64,000 nucleotides of DNA from Actinophytocola sp035634895 (GTDB lineage: Bacteria; Actinomycetota; Actinomycetes; Mycobacteriales; Pseudonocardiaceae), in assembly GCF_035634895.1 (NCBI RefSeq), contig NZ_DASQCC010000106.1:62001-126000 (forward strand), read 5' to 3'. The translations under genes were made by a program, and so were the position numbers. Within the stretch, counting starts at the first letter, position 1; every line of letters starts with the position of its first letter. Positions 51,126 to 59,522 of this stretch are shown here, in pieces. The notes below the pieces were generated by a model that saw only the letters and a program-made list of their open reading frames with translations, was not told the DNA's origin and searched no databases.

Positions 51126-52069
51126 GACTGATCTCCTTTGTCGGTTACTGCGAGTGCCGCCGACACGACGTGTGCCGGTGACACTCCCGCCGCCGCCAGC
51201 TGTTCGGCGTGCGTTCCCGGGCGGTGGCAGAAGGCGTCCGCGATGCCGACCCGCCGCACCCGCGTGGGACGGTGCTCCGCCAGCGCCTCCGCGACCGCGC
51301 CACCCAGCCCGCCGAACACCGAGTGGTCCTCGACCGTGACCACGCCGGCGGTCTGCTCGGCCGCCGCGACGAGTGCGGGCACGTCCAGTGGCTTGATCGT
51401 GTGCATGTTCAGTACTCGGGCCGAGATGTGCCGCTCGCGCAGCTCGGCCGCCGCGTCCAGGGCGAAGTGGACGGGAAGGGCGCCACTGGCGACGATCGTG
51501 ACGTCGCTGCCCTCGCGCAGCTCCATCGCCCTGGCGATGGTCGGTGGCCGGTCGCTCACCAGCGGGATCGGGTTGCGGCCCAGGCGGAGGTAGACCGGGC
51601 CCGGGTGCTCGACCGCCGCGGCGACCAGGTGGGCCGTCTCGGCGGCGTCCGCGGGGGCCAGGACGGTCATGTTCGGGAGGGTTCGCATGGCCGCCACGTC
51701 GTTCGTCGCGTGGTGGGTCGGGCCGTAGTGCGCGGCCGACAGACCCGCGTGCGTGGCGACGATGCGGACCGGCAGGTCGTGGTAGGCGATGTCCAGCTTG
51801 ACCTGTTCCAGCGCCCGCGCGGACGCGAACGCCGCCATGGTGTTCGCGAACGGCACGATTCCCTGGCTCGCCAGGGCGGCGGCGAACGACATCAGGTTCG
51901 CCTCCGCGATGCCGACATCCACGTACTGGCCCGGCAGCTCCGCCTGGAACTCCTTCTCCAGGCCGCCCATGTCCGAGTCCAGGCACCAGATCCGTGGGTC
52001 GCTGCGTGCCAGCTCCAGCAGGGTCGCGCGGTACGCGGCCCGGTCGGAGGACAGTAAGCCGCTGGTCAT
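51122..52069 (-). CDS. Transketolase C-terminal half (split)
   Basis: The 315-residue product contains the pyrimidine-binding domain of thiamine-diphosphate enzymes (DVGIAEANLMSFAAALASQG with the catalytic Glu, THAGLSAAHYGPTHHATNDVAAMRTLPN) and the C-terminal swivel domain (KPLDVPALVAAAEQTAGVVTVEDHS). It pairs with the adjacent N-terminal half. In carrier-protein secondary metabolism a transketolase adds a two-carbon ketol to the LysW-bound semialdehyde; this pair is the expected enzyme. It overlaps both neighbours by 4 bp. Confidence 0.85.
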   Translation of the reverse strand: MTSGLLSSDRAAYRATLLELARSDPRIWCLDSDMGGLEKEFQAELPGQYVDVGIAEANLMSFAAALASQGIVPFANTMAAFASARALEQVKLDIAYHDLPVRIVATHAGLSAAHYGPTHHATNDVAAMRTLPNMTVLAPADAAETAHLVAAAVEHPGPVYLRLGRNPIPLVSDRPPTIARAMELREGSDVTIVASGALPVHFALDAAAELRERHISARVLNMHTIKPLDVPALVAAAEQTAGVVTVEDHSVFGGLGGAVAEALAEHRPTRVRRVGIADAFCHRPGTHAEQLAAAGVSPAHVVSAALAVTDKGDQS

Positions 52070-52887
52070 GCCACGGCCCTCAGCGCGCCGAGGGCCCGCT
52101 CGTACGCCGCGGCGCCGAGCTTGGCGAAATGACTCTGCTTGCGGTGCTGGAGATGCCGCACACCCTGGCCCTTGACCGTGTCGGCGATCAGCACGGTTGG
52201 GCCGGCCGAACGTGTTTCCAGCGCGGGAACCAGCTGGTCGAAGCTGTGTCCGTCCACTTCGGACACACACCAGCCGAAGGCGCGCCACTTGTCGGCCAGC
52301 GGCTCCAGGCGCATCCTGTCCTCCGTGGACCCGCTGATCTGCAGCCGGTTCCGGTCGACCACGGCGGTCAGGTTGTCGAGGCGGTAGTGGGCGGCGGCCA
52401 TCGCGGCCTCCCACACCGTGCCCTCCTGCAGCTCGCCGTCGCCCATCAGGACGAACACGCGGTTCTCGCGCCCGGCACGCAGGGCGGCCAGGGCGAGTCC
52501 CGCGCCCAGTGCCAGGCCGTGGCCCAGCGAACCGGTCGCGAACTCGACGCCGGGCACGGCGGGCGTGGGATGTGCCATCAGGCGGCCGTCGATGCGGCCG
52601 TACGTGTCCAGCTCGTCGACGGGGAAGAAGCCGCACTCGGCCAGCGTCGCGTACAGGGCGGCCGACGCGTGGCCCTTGCTGAGGATGAAGTGGTCGCGGC
52701 CCGGCCAGCGTGGCTCCTCCGGGCGGACCCGCAGCACCTCGCGGTACAGGGCCACGAGGATGTCGGTGGCGGACAACGCGCCACCGACGTGTGTCCCGAT
52801 CGGACCCGCCCCGATCCGCAACACGTGCTCCCGCACCGCGAGGGCGGTGCGGCGGAGCGGGAGATCGTCGGCGACGGCGGTGGTCAT
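52066..52887 (-). CDS. Transketolase N-terminal half (split)
   Basis: The 273-residue product has the thiamine-diphosphate-binding signature (GDGELQEGTVWEAAMAA followed by NLTAVVDRN), the early GGALSATDILVALYREVLRV and SKGHASAALYATLAECGFFP, and TGSLGHGLALGAGLA. It needs the adjacent C-terminal half for activity. Split transketolases occur in several secondary-metabolite clusters. It starts in a 4-bp overlap with the aminotransferase gene. Confidence 0.87.
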   Translation of the reverse strand: MTTAVADDLPLRRTALAVREHVLRIGAGPIGTHVGGALSATDILVALYREVLRVRPEEPRWPGRDHFILSKGHASAALYATLAECGFFPVDELDTYGRIDGRLMAHPTPAVPGVEFATGSLGHGLALGAGLALAALRAGRENRVFVLMGDGELQEGTVWEAAMAAAHYRLDNLTAVVDRNRLQISGSTEDRMRLEPLADKWRAFGWCVSEVDGHSFDQLVPALETRSAGPTVLIADTVKGQGVRHLQHRKQSHFAKLGAAAYERALGALRAVA

Positions 52888-54233
52888 GCCGCGTCCGCGT
52901 TCTGGTAGCGCGGCACGGCCTGCCACGGGGCCTGGTAACGCATCGCGCGGGCGTAACGGGCGACGTGCTCCAGGTTGTCCCACACCCGCTCGAACGCGGT
53001 CGCGTACTCGTCCAGCGCCGGGCCGGCGTCCGGGTTGAGGTGCATGCGGCGCAGGCACAGGGAGTCCTCGATGATCTGGCACGTCACGGGGTAGTCGGCG
53101 AGGTCGTAGCGCTGCGGGTTCGTGCCGGGCAGCGACCACGGCAGCCCGTTGCCGTACGCGTTCTGGTCCTGGAACACGGGTTGGCCGGGCAGCGGGATGA
53201 TCTGGTAGTGCGTGAGCGGCACGCCCTCGGCGAGCAGCGCGCGGCGCAGCGCGGCGCGGAACCGGCCGGGCGTCACGTCCGACAGGCCGACCGCTCGCGG
53301 GTCGAACCGGAAGCGCAGCATGTGCCACATGTGGGTGCGGTCGTCGGGGACCGAGGGCGCGATGATGCCCGGCAGCTCGGCCAGGCGGTCGACGAAGACC
53401 GGGGTGTTGACGTCCCGCTTCTGTTGGTATTCCCAGAAACGCGCGAGCTGTGCGCGGGTGAACGCGGCCAGCACGGAGCTCAGCTTGAGGTTCGAGCCGC
53501 GGGTCGCCGAGACGTACAGACGCTCCTCCGTGGACAGATCCTCGCCGAGGATGCGCAGGCTCCGGATGCGCTCGACGACGTCCTCGCGGTCGGTGACCAC
53601 CAGTCCGCCCTCGCCGCAGGTGGGGATGCTCTTCTCCACGTTGAGGCTGAACACGCCCGCGTCGCCGATCGACCCGCACGTGCGGCCGCGGTAGGTGCCG
53701 CCCTGCGCCTGCACGGCGTCCTCGACCACCAGCAGGTCGTACTTCTTCGCCAGGGCAAGGATCTCGTCCATGTCGGCGGGCAGGCCGCCGAGGTGCACCG
53801 GCACGATCGCCCGCGTGCGGTTGGTGATCTTGGCCTCGATCTTGGACACGTCGATGTTGAACGTCACCGGGTCGATGTCCACGAAGACCGGTACCGCGAG
53901 GGAGTACAGCGGCGCCATCGCGGTCGCCACGTAGCTGAGCGCCGGGACGATCACCTCGTCGCCCGGCTGGATGCCGAGCGCGGCGAGCGCCAGCTCCAGC
54001 GCGACGGTGCCGCTGTTCACCGACACCGCGTACCGCGTGCCGCAGAACTCGGCCCATTCCGCCTCGAGGCCGTGGATCTCGGCCTCGTTCTTCGCCCCGA
54101 CGGTGAACTTGCGACTGTCCAGTACGCGCCCCACCGCCGCCCGGTCGGCATCCGTGACCACGGGCCATTCCAGCCGCCGGTATTCGGGCCGGACGGTGGG
54201 CGTGCCACCGAACATCGCGAGATCTGCCTTCAT
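52884..54233 (-). CDS. DegT/DnrJ/EryC1 (AHBA-synthase-like) aminotransferase
   Basis: The 449-residue PLP enzyme starts at ATG 54233. Signatures are FGGTPTVRPEY at the N-terminus, VNSGTVALELALAALGIQPGDEVIVPALSYVATA, VVEDAVQAQGGTYRGR (cofactor Asp) and FSLNVEKSIPTCGEGGL with the internal-aldimine lysine. This family aminates keto-sugars and related ketones. Here it should aminate the ketone made by the transketolase while the intermediate is still on LysW. It is the first gene of the operon, 41 bp downstream of a TTCACG-N7-CGTGAA dyad. Confidence 0.85.
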   Translation of the reverse strand: MKADLAMFGGTPTVRPEYRRLEWPVVTDADRAAVGRVLDSRKFTVGAKNEAEIHGLEAEWAEFCGTRYAVSVNSGTVALELALAALGIQPGDEVIVPALSYVATAMAPLYSLAVPVFVDIDPVTFNIDVSKIEAKITNRTRAIVPVHLGGLPADMDEILALAKKYDLLVVEDAVQAQGGTYRGRTCGSIGDAGVFSLNVEKSIPTCGEGGLVVTDREDVVERIRSLRILGEDLSTEERLYVSATRGSNLKLSSVLAAFTRAQLARFWEYQQKRDVNTPVFVDRLAELPGIIAPSVPDDRTHMWHMLRFRFDPRAVGLSDVTPGRFRAALRRALLAEGVPLTHYQIIPLPGQPVFQDQNAYGNGLPWSLPGTNPQRYDLADYPVTCQIIEDSLCLRRMHLNPDAGPALDEYATAFERVWDNLEHVARYARAMRYQAPWQAVPRYQNADAA

Positions 54234-54273
54234 GACTGCAGCGCCGCCTTCCTCACACCCGTCTCGTGTGTTT

Positions 54274-54292
54274 TTCACGCTAGGGTCGTGAA
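54274..54292 (-). promoter_or_regulatory. Dyad TTCACG-N7-CGTGAA before the LysW operon
   Basis: A perfect 6-bp inverted repeat with a 7-bp spacer lies 41-59 bp upstream of the first gene. That is a typical operator position overlapping a promoter. No regulator gene is in the cluster, so the binder must be encoded elsewhere. Confidence 0.5.
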
Positions 54293-54363
54293 CTTGCGAC
54301 CTGCTTCTCCCGTACTTTCCCCCCACTCGCACCGCCACACCAACACGGTTCCCGATCACTTTC

Positions 54364-54546
54364 ACCGCGAGTCCCGCGCCCAAACACCGCGAGTCCCGCG
54401 TTCAAACACCGCGAGTCCCGCGTTCGCCCACACCGAGTTGCGGTTTCGTGCAGGCCCGGCATGCACGTCCGGGTCTCGTGTGCACGAAACCGCAACTCAC
54501 CATGGTTGAACGCGGGACTCGCTAGGTGTGAACGCGGGACTCGCGG
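54364..54546. repeat. 22-bp repeats flanking a large hairpin
   Basis: ACCGCGAGTCCCGCG occurs three times at an exact 22-bp period (54364, 54386, 54408). Its inverse CGCGGGACTCGC occurs twice, also 22 bp apart (54511, 54533). Between them GAGTTGCGGTTTCGTGCA (54435-54452) is perfectly inverted at 54481-54498. The whole 183-bp block is palindromic in design, has no coding potential and ends 3 bp before the RCC1 gene stop. It may be a REP-like element and could also terminate transcription. Confidence 0.7.
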
Positions 54547-54548
54547 GG

Positions 54549-56858
54549 TTAGGGGACTACCACGAAGCCGGTGTACTCGGCGGCGCCGAGGTCGGTTGCG
54601 TTGGTGACGCCGGTGACCTGTACGGGTACGAGTGCTGTCCAGCCTGCGTCGGGGTTGCCCAGCGAGGAGTAGCCGTTGAAGCCCCAGGCGGCTACGGAGC
54701 CGTCGGCATGGAGGGCATAGGCGCCGTACTGGAAGCTCGCGACCTTGGTCGCGTCGGTGATGCCGGAGACCTGGACGGGCGTGCGTGACGCGCACGGGAA
54801 GGCGACCGTCTCGCAGTCCTGGCCGCCGCCCAGTGCGCCGTCCGAGCCCGCGCCCCACGCCCAGACGGTGCCGTCGGCCCTGACCGCGTAGCCGTTGTAG
54901 CGGCCGCCCGCGATCGCGACGGCGTCGGTGAGGCCGCTGACCTGGACCGGCGTCGTCGACTGCGCCGCCGTCGAGCCGTTGCCCAGCTGGCCCTCGGTGT
55001 TGTTGCCCCAGGCCCAGACCGTGCCGTCGGCGCGGTGGACGTAGGCGCCGTTGCCCCCGCCCGCGACCTCCTTGGCGCCGGCGAGGTTGCGCACCTGGAC
55101 GGGCACCGACGACTGGACGTCCGACGAGCCGGTGCCGAGCGCGCCCGAGGCGTTCGAGCCCCACGCCCAGACCGTGCCGTCGTCGCGGACGGCGTACCCG
55201 TTGGCGCCGGTGGCGGCGATCGAGACCACGCCGGTCAGGGTGCCGACCCTGACCGGTGCGCCAGCGTCGTTGACCGCCCCGTTGCCGAGCTGGCCGCCGC
55301 TGCCGGCGCCCCAGGCCCAGACGGTGCCGTCGTCACGCAGTGCGTAGGCGGTGTTCCCGCCCGCCGCGATGGCGGTGACGCCGGTCAGCCCCACGACCGG
55401 CACCGGCAACGGCGAACCGCCGCCGGTCTGGTTGCTGGTCCAGCCGTTGCCGAGCTGGCCGAAGTCGTTGTTGCCCCACGACCGGACGGTGCCGTCCTTG
55501 AGCAGGGCGTAGCCGTTGCGGTAGCCGCCACCCTCGACCGCCTGCGCACCGGACAGCCCGGTGACGTACCACCGGACGACCCGGCTGAACTGGGCCTCGG
55601 AGGTGCCCAGCTTGCGGCTGAAGTTGTCGCCCCAGGCATAGACGCAGTCGGCGCGGCACTGGTCCTCGACGGCGGCGAACACGCCGGCCAGGTCGGCGAT
55701 CAGGTGCGTGCTGCCGGCCAGGTTGTAGAAGTCGACGCCGAGCGAGCGGACGAACGGCACCACGGCGGCGTTGGACACGATCTGGTTGGCGGACGCGTTG
55801 AGGGTCGAGCCGAAGGCCGGCCGGTCCTCCCACTGCGGCCAGGCCGCGACGAAGGTCGAACCGGCCAGATCGACGGCGGTGACGTTGAGGACCGCGCCGG
55901 TGGCGGTCACGGGGACGCCGCTGCCGGTGAGGTCGACCGAGCGGACCTCGTCGGCCTCGAGCGGGAGCGTGCCGTCGGTCCCGGTGCCGTTGCGCGTGTC
56001 GAGCACCCGGGTCGGGTTCTGCGGGAGGAAGACCGAGCCGTAGTCCGGGGTGTAGAAGCCGGTCACGTCCACGATGAGGTGGACGTTACCGGTGTTGTTG
56101 TACAGGTTGACCTTGCCGTCGGCGCCGACGGCGACGGTCACCAGGTTCGCGCGGGTGTCACCGGAGGGCAGGTTCAGGCTCGACGCGGACGGGCGGGCGG
56201 TGCCGCTCGGGAACGCCGTCACGACGGTGGCGGTGGACGCGGCGGTGCCCGTCAGGTTGAAGGTGACCGCGGTCGCCGACGCGGGGATCCGCGAGCCCAG
56301 GTCGACCGTCCGGACACCGCCGGGGCCGACCGGACTGTTGGTGTCGCGGGTGTCGAGCACCCGGTTCGGGCTCAGCGCGGTGAACTTGGCGGCGGCGGTC
56401 GTGCCGTAGTACCCGGCGAGGTCGGCGACGACGTGGGTGTTGCCGGTGTTGTTGTACAGGCTGACCGAGCGGTTCGCGCCGAGCGTGACGGTCACCTGGA
56501 TGGCGCGGATGTCACCCGGCGGCAGGTTGAGGTTCGAGGTCGTGGGCCGGGCGATGCCGGCCGGGTAGATCGTCACGAAGGTGCTGGCCGTCGGCGTCAC
56601 CCCGGTCACGTTGAGGACCACGGCGGTGGCGGTGTCCGGCACCCTGGCCGACAGGTCGAGCGTGACCGTGCCGCCCGGTCCGATGGGGTTTCGCGTGCCG
56701 GCGCCGGTGCCGTCCCGGGTGTCGAGCACCCGAGTCGGCGACATGGCGGTGTAGGTCGACGGCACCGGGTCGGCGGCCGGCTGCGCCCCGACCGGCGGAC
56801 CCACCAGGAGCCCCACGGTAAGCAGTGCGGTAATGACAGCAGGTAACGCGCGACGCAT
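54549..56858 (-). CDS. Secreted protein with three PTRVLDTR modules and RCC1 repeats
   Basis: The 769-residue product has a Sec signal (PAVITALLTVGLLVGPPVGA). Three homologous modules of about 115 residues follow (near 35-150, 155-270 and 275-395), each beginning (S/N)P(T/N)RVLDTR and containing a NNTGN(T/V)H(V/L) or NLAGSTHL line. The C-terminal half carries about six RCC1-type repeats (VYAWGDNFSRKLG, TVRSWGNNDFGQLGNG, TVWAWGAGSGGQLGNG and so on) forming a seven-bladed propeller-like domain. Extracellular surface or matrix binding is likely; no enzymatic motif is seen. The stop abuts the 22-bp repeat element. Confidence 0.8.
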   Translation of the reverse strand: MRRALPAVITALLTVGLLVGPPVGAQPAADPVPSTYTAMSPTRVLDTRDGTGAGTRNPIGPGGTVTLDLSARVPDTATAVVLNVTGVTPTASTFVTIYPAGIARPTTSNLNLPPGDIRAIQVTVTLGANRSVSLYNNTGNTHVVADLAGYYGTTAAAKFTALSPNRVLDTRDTNSPVGPGGVRTVDLGSRIPASATAVTFNLTGTAASTATVVTAFPSGTARPSASSLNLPSGDTRANLVTVAVGADGKVNLYNNTGNVHLIVDVTGFYTPDYGSVFLPQNPTRVLDTRNGTGTDGTLPLEADEVRSVDLTGSGVPVTATGAVLNVTAVDLAGSTFVAAWPQWEDRPAFGSTLNASANQIVSNAAVVPFVRSLGVDFYNLAGSTHLIADLAGVFAAVEDQCRADCVYAWGDNFSRKLGTSEAQFSRVVRWYVTGLSGAQAVEGGGYRNGYALLKDGTVRSWGNNDFGQLGNGWTSNQTGGGSPLPVPVVGLTGVTAIAAGGNTAYALRDDGTVWAWGAGSGGQLGNGAVNDAGAPVRVGTLTGVVSIAATGANGYAVRDDGTVWAWGSNASGALGTGSSDVQSSVPVQVRNLAGAKEVAGGGNGAYVHRADGTVWAWGNNTEGQLGNGSTAAQSTTPVQVSGLTDAVAIAGGRYNGYAVRADGTVWAWGAGSDGALGGGQDCETVAFPCASRTPVQVSGITDATKVASFQYGAYALHADGSVAAWGFNGYSSLGNPDAGWTALVPVQVTGVTNATDLGAAEYTGFVVVP

Positions 56859-57001
56859 GAAAGAGTTCCCCCAAGGGTGACGGCCCCGACCCGGCCAAGA
56901 CCCTAGCGGAGTGTCAACTGTGGAGGTACCACCTTTCGCTGATTGTTACCGGCAGGTGTCGGACGGTTCCCACTCCGCGGGCCCGGATGACGAGCACGTG
57001 C

Positions 57002-57328
57002 TCACGCGTGTCGGCCTTCCTGTCCGTCCTGGTGGTTGCCCGCGTCCCGGTGCAGCCGGCCCAGGCGGGTGCCGTTCTCGATCGCGGTGAACAGGTCACG
57101 CGACCGCTCCGGCGACCGTTCGCGCCGGGGTCCCTGCTGCTGCGCCGCCTGCTGTTGGGAGTTCACGAGCTGGGGCGCGAGATGAGTCTGCCTACGTCGC
57201 CGCGGGAGCGTTGGCCGGCCCGGGGTCGGCTGGACCGTCGGTTCACCGACGGAGCTTTCCTGCGGTGGTGCACGGTGAGCGGCTCTCGTCTCAGGGAAGG
57301 CCGGCTGCGCTGCTTCAGCGGGTTCCAT
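57002..57328 (-). pseudogene. C-terminal remnant of a nitrate/NIT-type histidine kinase
   Basis: The minus-strand frame contains LPRRRRQTHLAPQL and, later, RSPERSRDLFTAIENGTRLGR. These resemble the disordered tail of large actinobacterial sensor kinases, which commonly read LPRR-R-A-LAPQL then SPE-ar--msa-q-G---GR. No kinase or sensor domain precedes it and no ribosome site is seen at ATG 57328, so it looks like the surviving 3' end of a deleted kinase gene. Identification rests on those two short motifs only. Confidence 0.4.
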
Positions 57329-57527
57329 GGTCGGCCATGGTACGGCCGGCAGCACGCGACTTGTCGTTACGACGCTCGGTAGGAGACATGATTTCCCCGG
57401 CACAGCCGCGTTCGCCATCTGTCCACTGTGGACATTGGACTGCCGGCCACCGGGGCGGTCGCGTTGTGCCTGGCACGGCCGGTCCGGCGGCCGGGAAACG
57501 GTTCTCCCATGCACTACCTTTGGCCAC

Positions 57528-58805
57528 ATGAGCACTGGGGAGCCCGACTGGAGCCGGTGGCGCCGGCCGCCGCCGACGGCCGGCGAGCGGCGGTGGGACG
57601 TCTGGATCGCGCTCGCGGTGCTCGTCGGTGCCGTGGTGATGCTCGTGCTCATCAACAGCGTGGGCGCGTTCGCGTTCGGGGACGCGCCGGCGCTCCCCGA
57701 GCAGCTTGCCTGGGGTGTCGCCCTGGCCGTGCCGCTCGCCGTGCGGCGGCGGTACCCGCTCGTCGTGGTGATCATCATCAGTGTGGTGTTCATCGGCGCG
57801 CAGTTGCGGCACATCGGCGACAACAACACGCCGTCGGTCGCGTTGTTCATCGCGGTCTTCACCGTCGGCGCGTGGGAGCGGAACCGGGTCGTCGCCCGGT
57901 GGTCGCGGGTCGGTGTGATCATCTTCATGTCCGGCTGGCTGCTGGCGTCGTTCGTCGGCGCACTGACCAACCCGAGGCCGGAGTTCCCCGCCGCCGCGGG
58001 ACCGCTCGACCCGTTGCTCGCGAACCTGCTGCTCAACCTCGTCGTCAACGTCGTGTACTTCGGGACCGCCTGGGGGTTCGGCAACATGGCCTGGCTCTCC
58101 GCGCGCCGGCAGGCGGAGATCGAGTACCGCGCCGAACAGCTGCGGCTCTCCCAGGAACAGAACATGCTGGGCGCCGTCGTCGCCGAGCGGCTGCGGATCG
58201 CGCGGGACCTGCACGACGTCGTCGCGCACCACGTGTCGGTCATGGGTGTCCAGGCCGGCGCGGCACGCCGCGCGCTCGACAAGGACGCGGACCTCGCCCG
58301 CGAGGCGCTCCAGACCGTCGAGCGGACCGCCCGCAACGCCATCGGCGAGCTACGTGGCCTCCTCGGTGTCCTGCGTGCGGAAGACGCGGAGCAACCCGAG
58401 GGTCACGAGGTCTCGCCGGGGCTGGACCAGCTGGACGACCTGGTGTCGCGTGCCCGCGCCACCGGCCTCGACGTGCGGCACGGTGTCTACGGTGAGCCGC
58501 GGCCGGTGCCGGAAGGCGTCGCGCTGTCGGCGTACCGGGTCGTGCAGGAGGCGTTGACCAACGTGGTCAGGCACGCCGGCGCGCGCAGCGCCGAGGTTCG
58601 CGTGCGGTACCTCGACAACGCGCTCGAGGTCGAGATCACCGACGACGGCCGCGGACACGGCCAGACGAGGACGGGCGGGTTCGGGTTGGTGGGCATGCGG
58701 GAGCGGATCGCCGTGCACGGCGGCGAACTGGAGGCCGGGCCGCGGCGGGATGCTGGTTACCGCGTCAGGGCGAGCCTGCCCGTGACCCGAGGCGGTGGTG
58801 CGTGA
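57528..58805 (+). CDS. Sensor histidine kinase, NarL-partner (HisKA_3) type
   Basis: The 425-residue product has four to five membrane helices in residues 25-195 (WIALAVLVGAVVMLVLINSVG, LVVVIIISVVFIGAQ). The dimerisation histidine is in ERLRIARDLHDVVAHHVSVMGVQ, and the ATPase domain contains VQEALTNVVRHA and DDGRGHG, GGFGLVGMRERI. It overlaps the response regulator gene. The paired ABC exporter downstream suggests a membrane-stress or compound-sensing system. The start ATG 57528 follows a poor ribosome site. Confidence 0.87.
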   Translation: MSTGEPDWSRWRRPPPTAGERRWDVWIALAVLVGAVVMLVLINSVGAFAFGDAPALPEQLAWGVALAVPLAVRRRYPLVVVIIISVVFIGAQLRHIGDNNTPSVALFIAVFTVGAWERNRVVARWSRVGVIIFMSGWLLASFVGALTNPRPEFPAAAGPLDPLLANLLLNLVVNVVYFGTAWGFGNMAWLSARRQAEIEYRAEQLRLSQEQNMLGAVVAERLRIARDLHDVVAHHVSVMGVQAGAARRALDKDADLAREALQTVERTARNAIGELRGLLGVLRAEDAEQPEGHEVSPGLDQLDDLVSRARATGLDVRHGVYGEPRPVPEGVALSAYRVVQEALTNVVRHAGARSAEVRVRYLDNALEVEITDDGRGHGQTRTGGFGLVGMRERIAVHGGELEAGPRRDAGYRVRASLPVTRGGGA

Positions 58806-59467
58806 TGCTCCGGGTACTGCTCGCGGACGACCAGGACCTCGTCCGCGCGGGCTTCCGCGTCATCCTGGGGATGGAGAACGACATCGAGGTCGTCGGCGAG
58901 GCGGGAGACGGGCTCACGGCGGTCGAGCTGTCGCAGCGGCTGCGGCCGGACGTGGTGCTCATGGACGTCCAGATGCCCGGGATCGACGGCCTGGAGGCGA
59001 CCCGCCGCGTGCTCGGCTCGGGAAACACCAGAGTCGTCATCCTCACCACGTTCGACCGCGAGGACTACCTGTTCGAGGCGTTGCGGGCCGGTGCGAGCGG
59101 GTTCCTGCTCAAGAACGCGTCGCCGGAGGACCTCGTCGAGGCGGTGCGGATCGTGGCGCGTGGCGACGCGTTGCTGTCCCCGGAGGTCACCCGCCGGGTG
59201 ATCGCCCGGTTCTCCGCGCAGGCGCCGCCCCCGCCGGTGCACCGGCCGCCGGAGCTGACCGACCGCGAGTTCGAGGTGCTGGTGAAGCTGGCCCGCGGCG
59301 CGAGCAACGCGGAGATCGCCAGGGAGCTGTACCTGGGGGAGACGACGGTAAAGACGCACGTGTCCCGGGTGCTGACCAAGCTGGGTCTTCGCGACCGCAC
59401 CCACGCCGTGGTCTTCGCCTACGAGAAGGGGATCGTCGCGCCGGGCGTGGGTCGCGAGGAGGACTAG
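58802..59467 (+). CDS. NarL/LuxR-family response regulator
   Basis: The product has a receiver domain (VLLADDQDLVRAGFRVIL, phospho-Asp in DVVLMDVQMPGIDGLEATR, Lys in LLKNASPEDL) and a LuxR-type HTH (LTDREFEVLVKLARGASNAEIARELYLGETTVKTHVSRVLTKLGLRDR). It starts at GTG 58802 (GTGA overlap with the kinase) or ATG 58805, giving 221 or 220 residues. It likely activates the ABC exporter 55 bp downstream. Confidence 0.9.
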   Translation: MMLRVLLADDQDLVRAGFRVILGMENDIEVVGEAGDGLTAVELSQRLRPDVVLMDVQMPGIDGLEATRRVLGSGNTRVVILTTFDREDYLFEALRAGASGFLLKNASPEDLVEAVRIVARGDALLSPEVTRRVIARFSAQAPPPPVHRPPELTDREFEVLVKLARGASNAEIARELYLGETTVKTHVSRVLTKLGLRDRTHAVVFAYEKGIVAPGVGREED

Positions 59468-59522
59468 CGGGTGGGCCGCGCGCCGGACGCGCGGCGGCCG
59501 GTGGTTCCCTAGCGTCTCCGGC

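Noticed and set aside
54364..54546. Possible CRISPR or attachment site
   Set aside because: Repeats are contiguous with inverted partners and no spacers; no integrase or tRNA nearby.
55035..56846. 603-codon plus-strand frame opposite the RCC1 gene
   Set aside because: Gly/Arg/Ala-rich antisense frame with no recognisable motif.
56987..57382. 131-codon plus-strand frame
   Set aside because: No start signal or domain; the minus strand carries the more credible kinase-tail remnant.
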